64,000 bases of DNA. It comes from JAHRVQ01 sp029941905. Lineage in GTDB: Bacteria > Pseudomonadota > Gammaproteobacteria > Pseudomonadales > Azotimanducaceae. Positions 53,235 to 62,730 of this stretch are shown piece by piece. Location of the stretch: positions 87,866 to 151,865 of the forward strand of contig JAPYTQ010000008.1 of NCBI GenBank assembly GCA_029941905.1. Direction: 5' to 3'. Position 1 is the first letter of the stretch. Each line of letters starts with the position of its first letter. The translations under genes and the position numbers were made by a program. The notes under the pieces were generated by a model that had not been told where the DNA came from, searched no databases, and saw nothing but the letters and a program-made list of their open reading frames with translations.

Positions 53235-53516
53235 TTATGATGTTACCGAATCCGGAAAACGTTTCGCCGTCCGCAGGCGAGCTTTTTCTTTCTCCACCTC
53301 CCGGTTCTTGGGTGGCACATTTGTTTCCAGAGCGGTGAGTAACCTCGCTGCGATCCGGGAGACATCGATAACCGCCCGGTTGAAAACCGATTCATTTCGT
53401 TTGCTGGGGTTGGTGCTACCGCTGAGTTTTCGAACAAATTGTAACGCGGCTGCCTCGATTTCTTTCCCGGTGGCAGGAGGGTCAAAATTGTAGAGAGTCT
53501 TTATGTTTGTGCACAT
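53235..53516 (-). CDS. DUF2277 family small protein
   Basis: 93 residues with MCTNIKTLYNFDPPATGKEIEAAALQFVRKLSGSTNPSKRN, the DUF2277 signature. Family function unknown; commonly encoded near oxidoreductases and hydrolases in actinobacteria and proteobacteria. Likely heads the transcript with the amidohydrolase. Confidence 0.88.
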   Translation of the reverse strand: MCTNIKTLYNFDPPATGKEIEAAALQFVRKLSGSTNPSKRNESVFNRAVIDVSRIAARLLTALETNVPPKNREVEKEKARLRTAKRFPDSVTS

Positions 53517-53728
53517 AGTGTTTCTCCCGGGTTTGTACGCTTCATACTACTCTTTACGAACAGGAACGAGCAAATTCACGAACAAGAACGAGCAAATTCG
53601 ATCATTTATCGTAGGTTTCTTGAACGACAACGGTTGGACCGCGGTCACCTGGAAGACTGTTTGTACATGGTGGAGCAAACTCGTGATGACTGATACAGTG
53701 ATGGAAATTCAGCAACCAGGGGGAAGAT

Positions 53729-55018
53729 TTGAAAGTTGCAGTAATTGGAGCGGGTGCGGCCGGTCTCGTGAGTGCCCGGGAGCTGATTCGTTGCGGTCAT
53801 GAAGCCATCGTTTTTGAACAGTCTGGACAGGTGGGTGGCGTCTGGGTTTACCAGTCTGAGACCGAAGATGACTTGCTGGGTCAGTCACCTTCTCGCCCGG
53901 TATTTTCCTCCCTGTATGATTCGCTGCGTACCAATTTACCGCGTGACCTGATGGCTTTTCAGGACTATACCTTTGATTCGAAAGGTGGTGGTGATGATCA
54001 CTGGCAGAGGTATCCGCATCATTCAAAGGTGCTCGTTTACCTGGAACGTTTCGCCAATGATTTTGGTATTTTGCCATTCATTCGTTTTCACGAAAAAGTA
54101 ACTGGGTTGGCGCCTGCGGGTAACGGCTGGTCCCTGTTAACTCAAATGAACCAGGGCGCCCTCAATAGCAGCTTGTTTGACGCTGTCATGGTCTGTAACG
54201 GGCACTATTCCAGGCCACGGATACCGGATATTCCCGGGATAGGAGGTTTCGATGGGTTGACCATGCATAGTCACAACTACAGGAATCCGAAAAATTTTGA
54301 AGGTAAACGTGTGGTGGTATTGGGGACAGCGTCATCAGGGGTTGATATTGCGCGGGAAGTCTCAGAAGTTGCAAAAACCGTTTACTGGTGCGGAGATAGT
54401 TTCAGCTTTCCGCACAAGATTACATCAAGAGGTATCCACCTGTTTCCGGGACCGTTGAGGTTCAGTGGCAATGACCTTGAGTTCCCTGATGGCGTGATGG
54501 TAACGGACATTGATATTTTTGTGTTCTGCACAGGGTATGAATATCAGTTTCCGTTTCTGCCGACCGGCACGGTGACAATATCTGATAATTGGGTTCATCC
54601 GCTTTATTTAGACATGGTGTCGCCGGAATTTCATACCCTGGCTTTTATCGGCCTGCCCTACCTTGTTATTCCGTTCCCCTTGTTTGACATGCAGGCACGT
54701 TGGTTCTCGAAAGTCCTAACGGGTGACGTGGTGCTGCCTTCAAGAACTGAAATGAACCGAATGATTCGCGAAAGGGAAGCAGAATTAGTGAAACTAAATA
54801 CTAAACCTCGTCACTATCACAAATTGGGCGACAAACAGACGGCATACATAGACCACCTGGCCCGGCAGTGTGGTGAACCAGCAACACCGGATTGGTTCGG
54901 CCGATTAGCCCTCGAAGCACAACAGTCACGCCTGGCAGACCCGGAGCATTTCAGGGATAAACCCATGGAGTTTCACGGCCCGACGGTTGTTAGCTATCTG
55001 TCCGTAGAACAAGCCTGA
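53729..55018 (+). CDS. Flavin-containing monooxygenase (FMO-type)
   Basis: TTG 53729 preceded by AGGGGGA; 429 residues. VAVIGAGAAGLVSARELI (FAD), FDGLTMHSHNYRNP matching the FMO fingerprint FxGxxxHxxxY/F, and VVVLGTASSGVDIAREVS (NADPH). Oxidises a nitrogen or sulfur centre, such as trimethylamine; substrate not inferable. Stands alone between two minus-strand units. Confidence 0.88.
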   Translation: MKVAVIGAGAAGLVSARELIRCGHEAIVFEQSGQVGGVWVYQSETEDDLLGQSPSRPVFSSLYDSLRTNLPRDLMAFQDYTFDSKGGGDDHWQRYPHHSKVLVYLERFANDFGILPFIRFHEKVTGLAPAGNGWSLLTQMNQGALNSSLFDAVMVCNGHYSRPRIPDIPGIGGFDGLTMHSHNYRNPKNFEGKRVVVLGTASSGVDIAREVSEVAKTVYWCGDSFSFPHKITSRGIHLFPGPLRFSGNDLEFPDGVMVTDIDIFVFCTGYEYQFPFLPTGTVTISDNWVHPLYLDMVSPEFHTLAFIGLPYLVIPFPLFDMQARWFSKVLTGDVVLPSRTEMNRMIREREAELVKLNTKPRHYHKLGDKQTAYIDHLARQCGEPATPDWFGRLALEAQQSRLADPEHFRDKPMEFHGPTVVSYLSVEQA

Positions 55019-55060
55019 TAATGACTACTGATAACAACTACCGCGCGCATGGACTGAAAA

Positions 55061-55666
55061 TTAAGCAGCAAATGCCGGCCGCGCAGTAACCTCGGCATAC
55101 CAGCGAGCGATATTTTCCCCGCCGAGTAACTCCTGACCGACATTCTTGGCAAAACCTAAAACGATCGCCAGTGTCATATCCGGGATCGTGTATCGATCAC
55201 CATTGATATATTGATTCTCTGCGAGATGATCGTTAAACAGTGACACGGATTCCCTGGCAATCTCAGCGGATACCTCACCCCATTCCGGGACCACTTTCTC
55301 ACGATCTTTAAAGAAACCGGTTATGTTCCTGAAGCCCTGCGCAACCGGCATCAGTACATTGAGCTCCACTCTTCTGTTCCACATTTCGATCAGGGCTTTT
55401 TCTTCGACGGACTCCCCGAACAGGTTGGGTTCCGGATGCAGACCCTCGAGGTAAAGGCATATGGCCTGGCTCTCAGACAGAAACGCACCACTGTCGAGTT
55501 GCAGGACCGGGACCCGACCGAATGGATTCTTGGATCGGTAATCTTCAGACAGGTTTTCAGCAGCACGAAGATCAATCTGGGTGCATGGAATTTCAACACC
55601 TTTCTCTTTCATAAATACTTCGACACGCTGGCCGTTTGGAGATGCGCTTTGGGTGTATAGGTGCAT
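55061..55666 (-). CDS. Glutathione S-transferase family protein
   Basis: 201 residues; thioredoxin-like N-domain (LYTQSASPNGQRVEVFMKEKG, NPFGRVPVLQLDSGAFLSESQAICLYLE with cis-Pro) and helical C-domain ending ENIARWYAEVTARPAF. The S-S-P-N region offers the usual Ser catalytic contact. Conjugation or isomerase role unknown. Confidence 0.88.
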   Translation of the reverse strand: MHLYTQSASPNGQRVEVFMKEKGVEIPCTQIDLRAAENLSEDYRSKNPFGRVPVLQLDSGAFLSESQAICLYLEGLHPEPNLFGESVEEKALIEMWNRRVELNVLMPVAQGFRNITGFFKDREKVVPEWGEVSAEIARESVSLFNDHLAENQYINGDRYTIPDMTLAIVLGFAKNVGQELLGGENIARWYAEVTARPAFAA

Positions 55667-55749
55667 GGGGTTGTTCCCTGCTACAAAAAGAATCGCTACT
55701 GTGCCAGTTCTGAATGCGGATTCATAGACTGATTATTTTGAGCTGCTCG

Positions 55750-56602
55750 TCAGTCGAGCAGCAGTTCGGACCAATTTGAAATCCGCACAACCACCGGAGG
55801 TTCGGGATAGGTTGTATGCACGTAAATGATTCGACTTTCGTCGGAAGAAACATCGTATGGATCAACGCCTGGTTTATAGGGTGTTCCCAGTTCTCGGATG
55901 AAACTGGGTTCGCCAAGCGTCAGGCCATCGTTCTCAGTTAAGGGCACGCGCAGCAGGCGGTCGTGTGAAGTGACGTACAGTGCGGCACCGTCGGCGGACC
56001 AGGTTGGCCGCCCTCCGTTGGCTACCTCGACCCGCAATCGACGCCCTCCATTGGGTGGGAACGCCTCGATATAGATTTGAGATCCTCCTGCTTCCGTCTG
56101 TGTCCAGGCCATCCATGCGCCATTGGGTGAGATATGGGCTTGACCTTCCGGGACATCTGTTGCCCTGATGACGCTTAGGGCACCGTCGTTGGTTCTGAAA
56201 TAGAGATCACCTGCACTGAGGTCATTGATTGGAGCGTAGAGCAACCCCAGCTTGTTCCACTGCTGCGGCCAGACACTCCTTTCAAATTCAACCAATGTTG
56301 CATGAAGGCCTGATGTTACTGTTTGCGCCACGACCCCGGTACCAGCGTAATCCCTCATTGGCCTCATTTTTGACCCATTCGGATTCTATGGAGCTATCTG
56401 ACCAGACGACTACGACACAACGTGCACTTTTTAACGCGGTCTCAATAACAGTGTCGAATTCTGAACCCGCCGAAATCCGGGTGTCCCACCACACAGAAAA
56501 ACCGGATTCCTCCAGTTCCCTGACAAGATCAGCGACAAATGCTTTATCCTTTCTCTTGTAGCTGACGAAAATATCCGCGGTATCGGACATGGTTGAGTCC
56601 AT
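55750..56602 (-). pseudogene. TIR-domain/PD40 protein, internally deleted
   Basis: From 56602 a TIR domain starts: MSDTADIFVSYKRKDKAFVADLVRELEESGFSVWWDTRI, SARCVVVVWSDSSIESEWVKNEANEGL, then the frame departs from the family and ends at 56288. From 56367 an overlapping second frame encodes PD40/TolB-like repeats (GQAHISPNGAWMAWTQTEAGGSQIYIEAF, GGRPTWSADGAALYVTS...) to 55750. Family members of this TIR-TolB type are several hundred residues longer, so a middle part was lost and the junction (about 56330) is out of frame. TIR domains here could have served NAD-cleaving defence or signalling. Confidence 0.7.
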
Positions 56603-56624
56603 TCCTGTTTTCAGCCTGAGAGGC

Positions 56625-57602
56625 CTACCTCAATCGTGGCAACACTTCGTCATTAAACAGAGTAAAAGACTGGTTGGACAGGGGTGAACATAACAGGTAG
56701 TTCAGCTTGTTTTCTTCCTCATACTGAACCAGCAGATCAGCTACCCGTTCCGGGCATCCCCACAAAATTACGTCGTCTACATATCGCTGGACCGGGTCAA
56801 TTTCTTCTTTACCTGCTTTAACGGCCAGGGGGTTTTTCATATAGCTGCCGGTTGTCCACTGAGCGCCGGATTCTGCAACCTTGCGCGCCTGTTCGTCTGT
56901 TGGCGCGATGGCCAGCAACCTCGCAACTGGAATATCGCGGCCTTCGACCGCATGGCCATGACTCGCCAGGGTGGAATCATACAGTTCCCGCTTTGCGGTG
57001 ATATCCCCGATTGACGAATGAGGATCCATCATGATGGTGAAACCCTTTTCCGCCGACCACTTGATAGCATCCGGGGAGGAAGCCGCCATCCACACCGGAA
57101 TCGGGTTCTGCAGGGGCTTTGGTAGAACCTCAAGGTCCGAGTACTGGTTAAATTCACCGTCGTAATCCAGCTTGTCGTTTTGCCAGGCTTTTAAGACGAT
57201 GTCCACGTTCTCCCTGAACCTCGGGTGTTTTTGTTCCCGGTCTATGCCGAAGGCACGGAACTCCGTTGCGTCAAAACCACTCCCGGCACCCCAGTTGACG
57301 CGACCACCAGAGAGTACGTCCAGCAGTGCAATTTCTTCCGCCAGGCGAATTGGGTTATAAAACGCCGCCAGTGATACACCGGTGCCAATACGAAGATTCT
57401 TCGTATGTGCTGCGAAATGAGTCCCCATCATATTGATAGAGGGGCATACACTGTAGGTACTAAAGTGATGTTCTGCTATCCAGACGGCATCAAAGTCGTT
57501 CTGGTCCATGATGTGAACCCGCTCCATTGCGCGGTCATAGACCTGTTGCAGTTCACCCCGCCTTCCCGGCCAGCTAAAAAATTGTAAAACACCATATTTC
57601 AT
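56625..57602 (-). CDS. LLM-class flavin-dependent oxidoreductase
   Basis: 325 residues of the luciferase-like TIM-barrel type: MKYGVLQFF, DAVWIAEHHFSTYSV, NLRIGTGVSLAAFYNPIRLAEEIALLDVLSGGRVNWGAGSGF and VWMAASSPDAIKWSAEKG. Uses reduced FMN or F420. Alkane-sulfonate/limonene/BVMO-like chemistry are options. A NIPSNAP gene lies upstream (about 40 nt) on the same strand. Confidence 0.88.
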   Translation of the reverse strand: MKYGVLQFFSWPGRRGELQQVYDRAMERVHIMDQNDFDAVWIAEHHFSTYSVCPSINMMGTHFAAHTKNLRIGTGVSLAAFYNPIRLAEEIALLDVLSGGRVNWGAGSGFDATEFRAFGIDREQKHPRFRENVDIVLKAWQNDKLDYDGEFNQYSDLEVLPKPLQNPIPVWMAASSPDAIKWSAEKGFTIMMDPHSSIGDITAKRELYDSTLASHGHAVEGRDIPVARLLAIAPTDEQARKVAESGAQWTTGSYMKNPLAVKAGKEEIDPVQRYVDDVILWGCPERVADLLVQYEEENKLNYLLCSPLSNQSFTLFNDEVLPRLR

Positions 57603-57643
57603 TCGTTTCTACTCCGTGTCACCAGATCTTATGCTGCGGTCTA

Positions 57644-57985
57644 CTAGACCTCTTCAGCAAACCGCGATTCCAACTGTAAATAACCATCGGGATCAGGGTG
57701 CTGGGAAAAGACTTCCTCCCAGCCCTTGCCTGCAAATATGGTCTTCTGGCCTTCGTTTCTCTTTTCCATGGATTCCCAGCGAATTATCCAGGTCACGTTT
57801 GCAGTACCGTGTTTCGGCGTCATGGGATCTTTGCCGTTGATTTCCGGTGGTTCGCCGTTGTCGAGCCAGAAGCCGACGACGTCCAGGTTGGCCTTAAGGT
57901 ATGGCACGGCATGGTCAACCGCCCATTTCCGATAAGCATCAAACTGATCAGGGTCATAGTGATAACTTCGAATTTCGACGAGCAT
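57644..57985 (-). CDS. NIPSNAP family protein
   Basis: ATG 57985 with TGGAG upstream; 113 residues of the dimeric alpha-beta barrel family (LVEIRSYHYDPDQFDAYRKWAVDHAVPYLKANLDVVGFWLD, WIIRWESMEKRNEGQK). Function unknown; often found with flavin oxidoreductases, as here (LLM gene downstream). Confidence 0.85.
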   Translation of the reverse strand: MLVEIRSYHYDPDQFDAYRKWAVDHAVPYLKANLDVVGFWLDNGEPPEINGKDPMTPKHGTANVTWIIRWESMEKRNEGQKTIFAGKGWEEVFSQHPDPDGYLQLESRFAEEV

Positions 57986-58140
57986 GATTGGCTCCATTAA
58001 TTGCGAGTAGGTAATCTATCACGGATCTTGTCTTCGTGTTGCGCATCTTGTTGGGCGAATTGAACAGATTCCTGTACCCTTGAGCTCATCGACTCGAATC
58101 CGAACTTAAAACGAATTCAATTCCAAGGTAGAGCAAGTAA

Positions 58141-59109
58141 ATGGACAATATTAAATTTTCAATGATCGAATCTAATAGTATCTCAATACGAATTGCCGAG
58201 GCGGGCACAGGACCGCTGGTATTGCTGGTTCACGGCTGGCCGGAATCATGGTACTCGTGGCGACATCAGGTGACAGGCCTGGCAGCCGCTGGCTATCGGG
58301 TCATAGCGCCAGACATGCGAGGCTATGGAGATACAGACGCGCCAGCCGATCCGGCTGAGTACCGAATCGATAAACTGGCAGCAGATCTGGTTGGCATTTT
58401 AGATGCTGTCAACGAACAGACTGCAGTCCTGGTCGGGCACGACTGGGGGTCCATGGTAGTTTGGAATGCCGCGGTGCTGCACCCGGACCGGTTTACCGGT
58501 GTTATTGGCATGAGCGTGCCTTACGGCGGTGTTGCGAAACAGCCGCCCCTGGATAATTTCAAGAAGCTGTTTGGGGACTCATTCTTTTACATCCTGTATC
58601 ACAATGAGGAAGCTGGGGTCGCAGAGAAAGAGTACGACAGTGATCCGAGAAGGTTCATCTCCATGCTTTACGCATCCCCTGATACACCGCGACATGACCC
58701 GACCATTACCGATCCAAAACGGAGTGCCGGTGGCTGGTTTGGACGCATTGGCGCACCGAAGGAATTGCCAGACTGGCTCACTGAGGAGGACCTGGATTAC
58801 TACGTTAACGAATTCACCCGCGCCGGTTTTCGAGGTGGTGTGAATTACTATCGGAACTTCAACACGAACTGGGATTTGATGAAAGACGTCGATCCGATGG
58901 TCAAGATCCCTTCCGCGTTTATTTCCGGGTCTGCTGACATGGTTATCGCCGGAGCAGACGAAGCCGGGTTACGAAAAACCATGTCACCGGTAATGTCTGA
59001 CCTCAGGGAAGTCACATTACTGCCGGGTAAGGGGCATTGGGTGCAGCAGGAAGATCCTGCAGGTACGAATGAAGCAATTCTCAGGTTTTTGAAAAGCCTG
59101 GAGTCTTAA
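58141..59109 (+). CDS. Alpha/beta hydrolase, epoxide-hydrolase type
   Basis: 322 residues: HGWPESWYSWRHQ (oxyanion hole), VGHDWGSMVVW with nucleophilic Asp (about residue 100), cap domain with LDYYVNEFTRAGFRGGVNYYRNF (Tyr for epoxide opening) and GKGHWVQQE (His). Matches soluble epoxide hydrolases; haloalkane dehalogenase activity is less likely. The following gene (25 nt) is also a hydrolase. Confidence 0.88.
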   Translation: MDNIKFSMIESNSISIRIAEAGTGPLVLLVHGWPESWYSWRHQVTGLAAAGYRVIAPDMRGYGDTDAPADPAEYRIDKLAADLVGILDAVNEQTAVLVGHDWGSMVVWNAAVLHPDRFTGVIGMSVPYGGVAKQPPLDNFKKLFGDSFFYILYHNEEAGVAEKEYDSDPRRFISMLYASPDTPRHDPTITDPKRSAGGWFGRIGAPKELPDWLTEEDLDYYVNEFTRAGFRGGVNYYRNFNTNWDLMKDVDPMVKIPSAFISGSADMVIAGADEAGLRKTMSPVMSDLREVTLLPGKGHWVQQEDPAGTNEAILRFLKSLES

Positions 59110-59134
59110 CAGGTTTGATATGAGGAACTGAGCG

Positions 59135-60088
59135 ATGAATATGCGGTGGATAACGATTGTTCTTTTCTTACTGGTCTCTGCGGTTGGATATGCAAAGCCC
59201 CAACAGGAAGCGATTACTATCTGGGTCGACGGTGTCAGGCTAGCGGGTAATTTGTGGAAACCATCTGGTTTGGGAAAGACAGAGAAACGGCCAGCGATTT
59301 TGATGGTCCATGGCTGGGGAGGCCTGAAATCACATCTGAATCAAGCCTATGCTCCCCAATTCGAAGATATGGGGTACATCGTACTGACCTTTGACTATAG
59401 AGGCTGGGGTGAAAGTGATGGCAAGCTGATTCGAGTGGGTAAAAAACCTGAAGACGCTGGGGAAGAATACACTGTCAAGGTGAAAGAAGTGCGCATGATA
59501 GTTGATCCGCTGGATCAACTTGAGGATATTAGAGCTGCTCATGCCTATCTGGTAGGGGAGTCTCAGGTGGATGCGGAGCGTCTTGCAGTGTGGGGTAGTA
59601 GCCTGGGAGGTGGGCTTGCGTTGCAAACTGCTGCAACGTTAGCCGGATTTAAGGTATTGATTACACAGATTGGTTCTGTCAATCCAAGAGCAGATGACTC
59701 TGATGCAGAGGATTACCCGCTATCATCCGTAAACATGTTGCGCCTTCGTTCTGCTGTTAGTCGCGGTGAGCTGCCGCCATTTCCTGGCCCGGATGGAGCC
59801 ATCGAAGGTTTAAATGGTTTTCCCGACTGGGCCAGGTATGCTCGTTATGATCCGTTTGCAACTGCAGATCAATTAACAGCGGCAACATTGATAATTGACG
59901 CGGCAGATGAAGAACTGTTCGATAACACCAAAAATGGTGCTGCACTTTACGCTAAACTGAAAAACAGGGTTAAGGTGCGTTACGAATCACTACCCGGAAA
60001 GCATTACGATATCTACCGTGGTGAAGGCTATGCAGCTGCGATAGCCATGGAAAAACAGTGGTTGGAGAAGTACTTACCATCCAGGTAA
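59135..60088 (+). CDS. Exported alpha/beta hydrolase (S9/S15-like)
   Basis: 317 residues with signal peptide (RWITIVLFLLVSAVGYA). HGWGG oxyanion segment, FDYRGWGESDG, nucleophile elbow WGSSLGGGLAL, and LPGKHYDIYRGEG (His). Resembles X-Pro dipeptidyl-peptidase-type or dienelactone-hydrolase-like secreted hydrolases. Probably cotranscribed with the epoxide hydrolase; substrate unknown. Confidence 0.83.
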   Translation: MNMRWITIVLFLLVSAVGYAKPQQEAITIWVDGVRLAGNLWKPSGLGKTEKRPAILMVHGWGGLKSHLNQAYAPQFEDMGYIVLTFDYRGWGESDGKLIRVGKKPEDAGEEYTVKVKEVRMIVDPLDQLEDIRAAHAYLVGESQVDAERLAVWGSSLGGGLALQTAATLAGFKVLITQIGSVNPRADDSDAEDYPLSSVNMLRLRSAVSRGELPPFPGPDGAIEGLNGFPDWARYARYDPFATADQLTAATLIIDAADEELFDNTKNGAALYAKLKNRVKVRYESLPGKHYDIYRGEGYAAAIAMEKQWLEKYLPSR

Positions 60089-60124
60089 TAGGGAGCCTTT
60101 TGAACAGGTATTCCGTCTCCCTGC

Positions 60125-60610
60125 TTATCTGGCCTTGAGCTGAATCTGGAATTTCGCACCTTGATTCGTTTCGATATCAATGTTGAAGGAATCTTTATCT
60201 GGTCGGCTGTACGAGAGCGTTTTCAAGCCGCCCTCACTTACAGCTTTAAACCCCACGCTGTTTTCTCCCATTGACTTAAGCTCCATCACCTGCGGTTCTG
60301 GAGTCCGGGGCTTGAAACCGGGATCCCATTGCTTTATTCGTAATGTCAGGGAATCGTTCTCTTCTTCAATGACAATCAGCTCCACCATACTTGTGGAGCC
60401 ATTACCCGTCATTCGAACCAGAGAGGCAATCGAGCCGTCTACGGGCATGATCCAGTTTTCCTCGAGGGTCATACCAGGACCAGCTGGCCCAGCCCAGGCA
60501 CCTGTCATCCACGACAGGTCTTTGACGTTGGTCTTTTCAGCAAATACACCAGTGCTGGTTACTGAAAGCATCATGATCAGGGTTGCAGTGAGAAACTTTT
60601 TAATCAACAC
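60125..60610 (-). CDS. DUF6265 family exported protein
   Basis: 161 residues with signal peptide (KKFLTATLIMMLSVTSTGVFA). Mature part KDLSWMTGAWAGPAGPGMTLEENWIMPVDGSIASLVRM is the lipocalin-like DUF6265 signature (WMxG.W). May bind a small hydrophobic ligand. Lies downstream of the CoA-transferase gene on the same strand. Confidence 0.83.
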   Translation of the reverse strand: MLIKKFLTATLIMMLSVTSTGVFAEKTNVKDLSWMTGAWAGPAGPGMTLEENWIMPVDGSIASLVRMTGNGSTSMVELIVIEEENDSLTLRIKQWDPGFKPRTPEPQVMELKSMGENSVGFKAVSEGGLKTLSYSRPDKDSFNIDIETNQGAKFQIQLKAR

Positions 60611-60665
60611 AATAGGACTCCGTTATTTTTCTATTTTGTATGTTTTTTACCAGAATGTAACAAGG

Positions 60666-61760
60666 CTAACTGATAACCCCTTCCTTTGCCAGAGCCCGCA
60701 TATCCTCTATGGTAAGCCCCAGCTCAGACAGAATTTCGACAGTATGCTGGCCGACTTCCGGTGAATATAAACGTTGTGTGGAGGGGGTTTCCCCGAACCT
60801 GACGGGAGGCCTGGGTTGCTGCATTTGCCCGCCGCGGGGGTGATCCAGATCCAGTAATACCTCGGCTGCCTTTACTTGTGGGTCATCTGCAACTTCAGCC
60901 CGCTTGTTAGCCCGGGCGACGGGGATTTCATTCTCGGAGAATATCTCAATCAGCTCCGCCGTGGAATATGAAGAACAATCAGCGCCCATGCGGTGTGAAA
61001 CTATAGCGCCATCATTGGCGGGGCTGATTTCGTACATATCTGCCAAATCTCCTGCGTACTGAACGCCTTCCCCCATAAAGGTATAGTTCCACATCAGGTC
61101 GGGCCAATTAAAATATACGGCGGTGTCCAGCATCGAGATTTTCAAATGCTGTCCCGCTGCGCCTTTTTCCCTGGCGAACAGGGCGGCGGTGATTCCCTGT
61201 GCAGTGGTGAGTGCAGTCACCTTGTCATAAATGATAGTTCGCACCATCTTCAGGCTGTTGGTTTCCGATTGGGCATCTGTGGCGCCGCTTATTCCCTGAA
61301 TAACATAGTCATAAACCTTCTGGTCGGCATAGGGACCGACATCACCCATACCGCTGATGGAAGTGTAGATAAGATCAGGATTGATGACCTTCAGCGTCTC
61401 ATAACCCAGGCCCAGTTTTTCCATTTTCCCGGGCCGATAATTTTGCAGAAGTACGTCTGCAGTCTCAACCAACTGCAGCACCAATGCTTTACCGGAAGGA
61501 TGTTTCAGGTTAATCGCCAGTGACCTTTTATTACGATTAATCATCGAAAAGATTGCGCTCAGACCATTGCGACTTGCGCCAAGAAAACGGATGCCGTCCC
61601 CCTGGTAAGGTGGCTCGATCTTGATGACATCAGCCCCCTGGTCGGCAAGAACCACGGCTGCCATGGGTCCCGAAACGACTGCCGAGAGATCCAGTATACG
61701 AACCCCATCCAACGCTCCTCTACTCTTGCCATCGGCATCCTGATCAATACTATTCGACAT
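60666..61760 (-). CDS. CaiB/BaiF CoA-transferase family III protein
   Basis: 364 residues: GVRILDLSAVVSGPMAAVVLADQGADVIKIEPP, NRNKRSLAINLKHPSGKALVLQLVETADVLLQNYRPG and VYDYVIQGISG; the Asp in VYD is the likely catalytic residue that forms the acyl-anhydride. C-terminal IEIFSENEIPVARANK is also typical. Transfers CoA between carboxylic acids or racemises 2-methylacyl-CoA. Partner unknown. Confidence 0.9.
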   Translation of the reverse strand: MSNSIDQDADGKSRGALDGVRILDLSAVVSGPMAAVVLADQGADVIKIEPPYQGDGIRFLGASRNGLSAIFSMINRNKRSLAINLKHPSGKALVLQLVETADVLLQNYRPGKMEKLGLGYETLKVINPDLIYTSISGMGDVGPYADQKVYDYVIQGISGATDAQSETNSLKMVRTIIYDKVTALTTAQGITAALFAREKGAAGQHLKISMLDTAVYFNWPDLMWNYTFMGEGVQYAGDLADMYEISPANDGAIVSHRMGADCSSYSTAELIEIFSENEIPVARANKRAEVADDPQVKAAEVLLDLDHPRGGQMQQPRPPVRFGETPSTQRLYSPEVGQHTVEILSELGLTIEDMRALAKEGVIS

Positions 61761-61826
61761 ATCTTTGATTTATATTGCAGCTTGAAGGCGTACAACTTAA
61801 CGCCTGGGACTGTTCATGTACAACTG

Positions 61827-61874
61827 TAATCAGCCCGGCGTTTATCAGCCCGGCAGTAATCAGCCCAGCTGATT
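61827..61874 (+). repeat. Three near-copies of an ATCAGCCC unit
   Basis: TAATCAGCCCGGCG, TTTATCAGCCCGGCAG and TAATCAGCCCAGC follow one another (61827-61869); AATCAGC-CCA-GCTGATT is a perfect inverted repeat (61858-61874). The region up to 61965 also repeats ATGAAACT-type units before the next start codon. Likely slippage or an operator-like site; no binding protein is known. Confidence 0.5.
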
Positions 61875-61965
61875 GAGTGGCATACACCTGACAACGAAGT
61901 GGGTGTGCTATTGAAAGGAATATGACAGAAGCATGAAACTAATATGAAACTGGCATGAAGCTGAC

Positions 61966-62715
61966 ATGAAGGTTTTGGCCTGGAACATTCGCGCTGGCGG
62001 TGGCGTGCGTGTGGCGGGTATTTTTCAACAATTGGTTACCTGGGATGCCGATATTCTGGTGCTTTCAGAATTCCGGGGTACCAGTGCCAGTCAGTCACTG
62101 GCAGCGATGCTTCGGGGTGCCGGATGGCTGCACCAGGTGACGACGGCGCGAAGCAACGATAAAACCAACGGGTTGCTCCTGGCATCCCGGTGGCCGGTGA
62201 CGCCGATCGAGCATCGTATTCGAATCGATCCGTTTCGCTGGCTGCCTTGCCTGATCCATGATTTCGGCCATGGTGGCCACGAGCCCCTGTTTATTGGATC
62301 GATGCATGTGCCGAACAGGGTCAGTGGTCGGAAGGATCGATTTCAACGTGGTGTCATTCGTTTTGTTAAGAAATTTCCCCGGGAGCCGGGTTTATTGCTT
62401 GGGGATACCAATTCTGGTATTTCGGTTATTGATGAAGAATCCCCTGCTTTTGGAGCGATGGAAGAGAACTGGATAGGACAGCTGTCTAAACTGGGCTGGG
62501 TTGATGGGTTTCGACACATACATGGGGATAAAAGAGAGTTCAGCTGGTATTCACCGAACGGAAACAACGGTTTTCGACTGGACTATGCCTACCTCAGCCC
62601 AAAGACAGTAGGCGGTTTGATATCTGTTTCCTACCAGTGGGGCAAAAGCGGCGGTTCGCGGCGAAGAGAAGTACTGAGTGATCACGCTGCGATCATGGCG
62701 AACATCACTATTTAA
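61966..62715 (+). CDS. Endonuclease/exonuclease/phosphatase (EEP) family protein
   Basis: 249 residues: MKVLAWNIRAGG, ADILVLSEFRGT, FIGSMHVPNRVSG, LLLGDTNSG, and RLDYAYLSP plus LSDHAAIMANI, all EEP metal/active-site motifs (N, E, D/N, D, H). Acts on a phosphodiester, in nucleic acid or lipids; no signal peptide. ATG 61966 lacks a strong SD and lies after several other ATG-like repeats. Confidence 0.85.
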   Translation: MKVLAWNIRAGGGVRVAGIFQQLVTWDADILVLSEFRGTSASQSLAAMLRGAGWLHQVTTARSNDKTNGLLLASRWPVTPIEHRIRIDPFRWLPCLIHDFGHGGHEPLFIGSMHVPNRVSGRKDRFQRGVIRFVKKFPREPGLLLGDTNSGISVIDEESPAFGAMEENWIGQLSKLGWVDGFRHIHGDKREFSWYSPNGNNGFRLDYAYLSPKTVGGLISVSYQWGKSGGSRRREVLSDHAAIMANITI

Positions 62716-62730
62716 CCTTTGGTTGATGCT

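Noticed and set aside
60090..60122. AGGGAG...CTCCCT hairpin between convergent genes
   Set aside because: Loop of about 20 nt and no T tract; weak.
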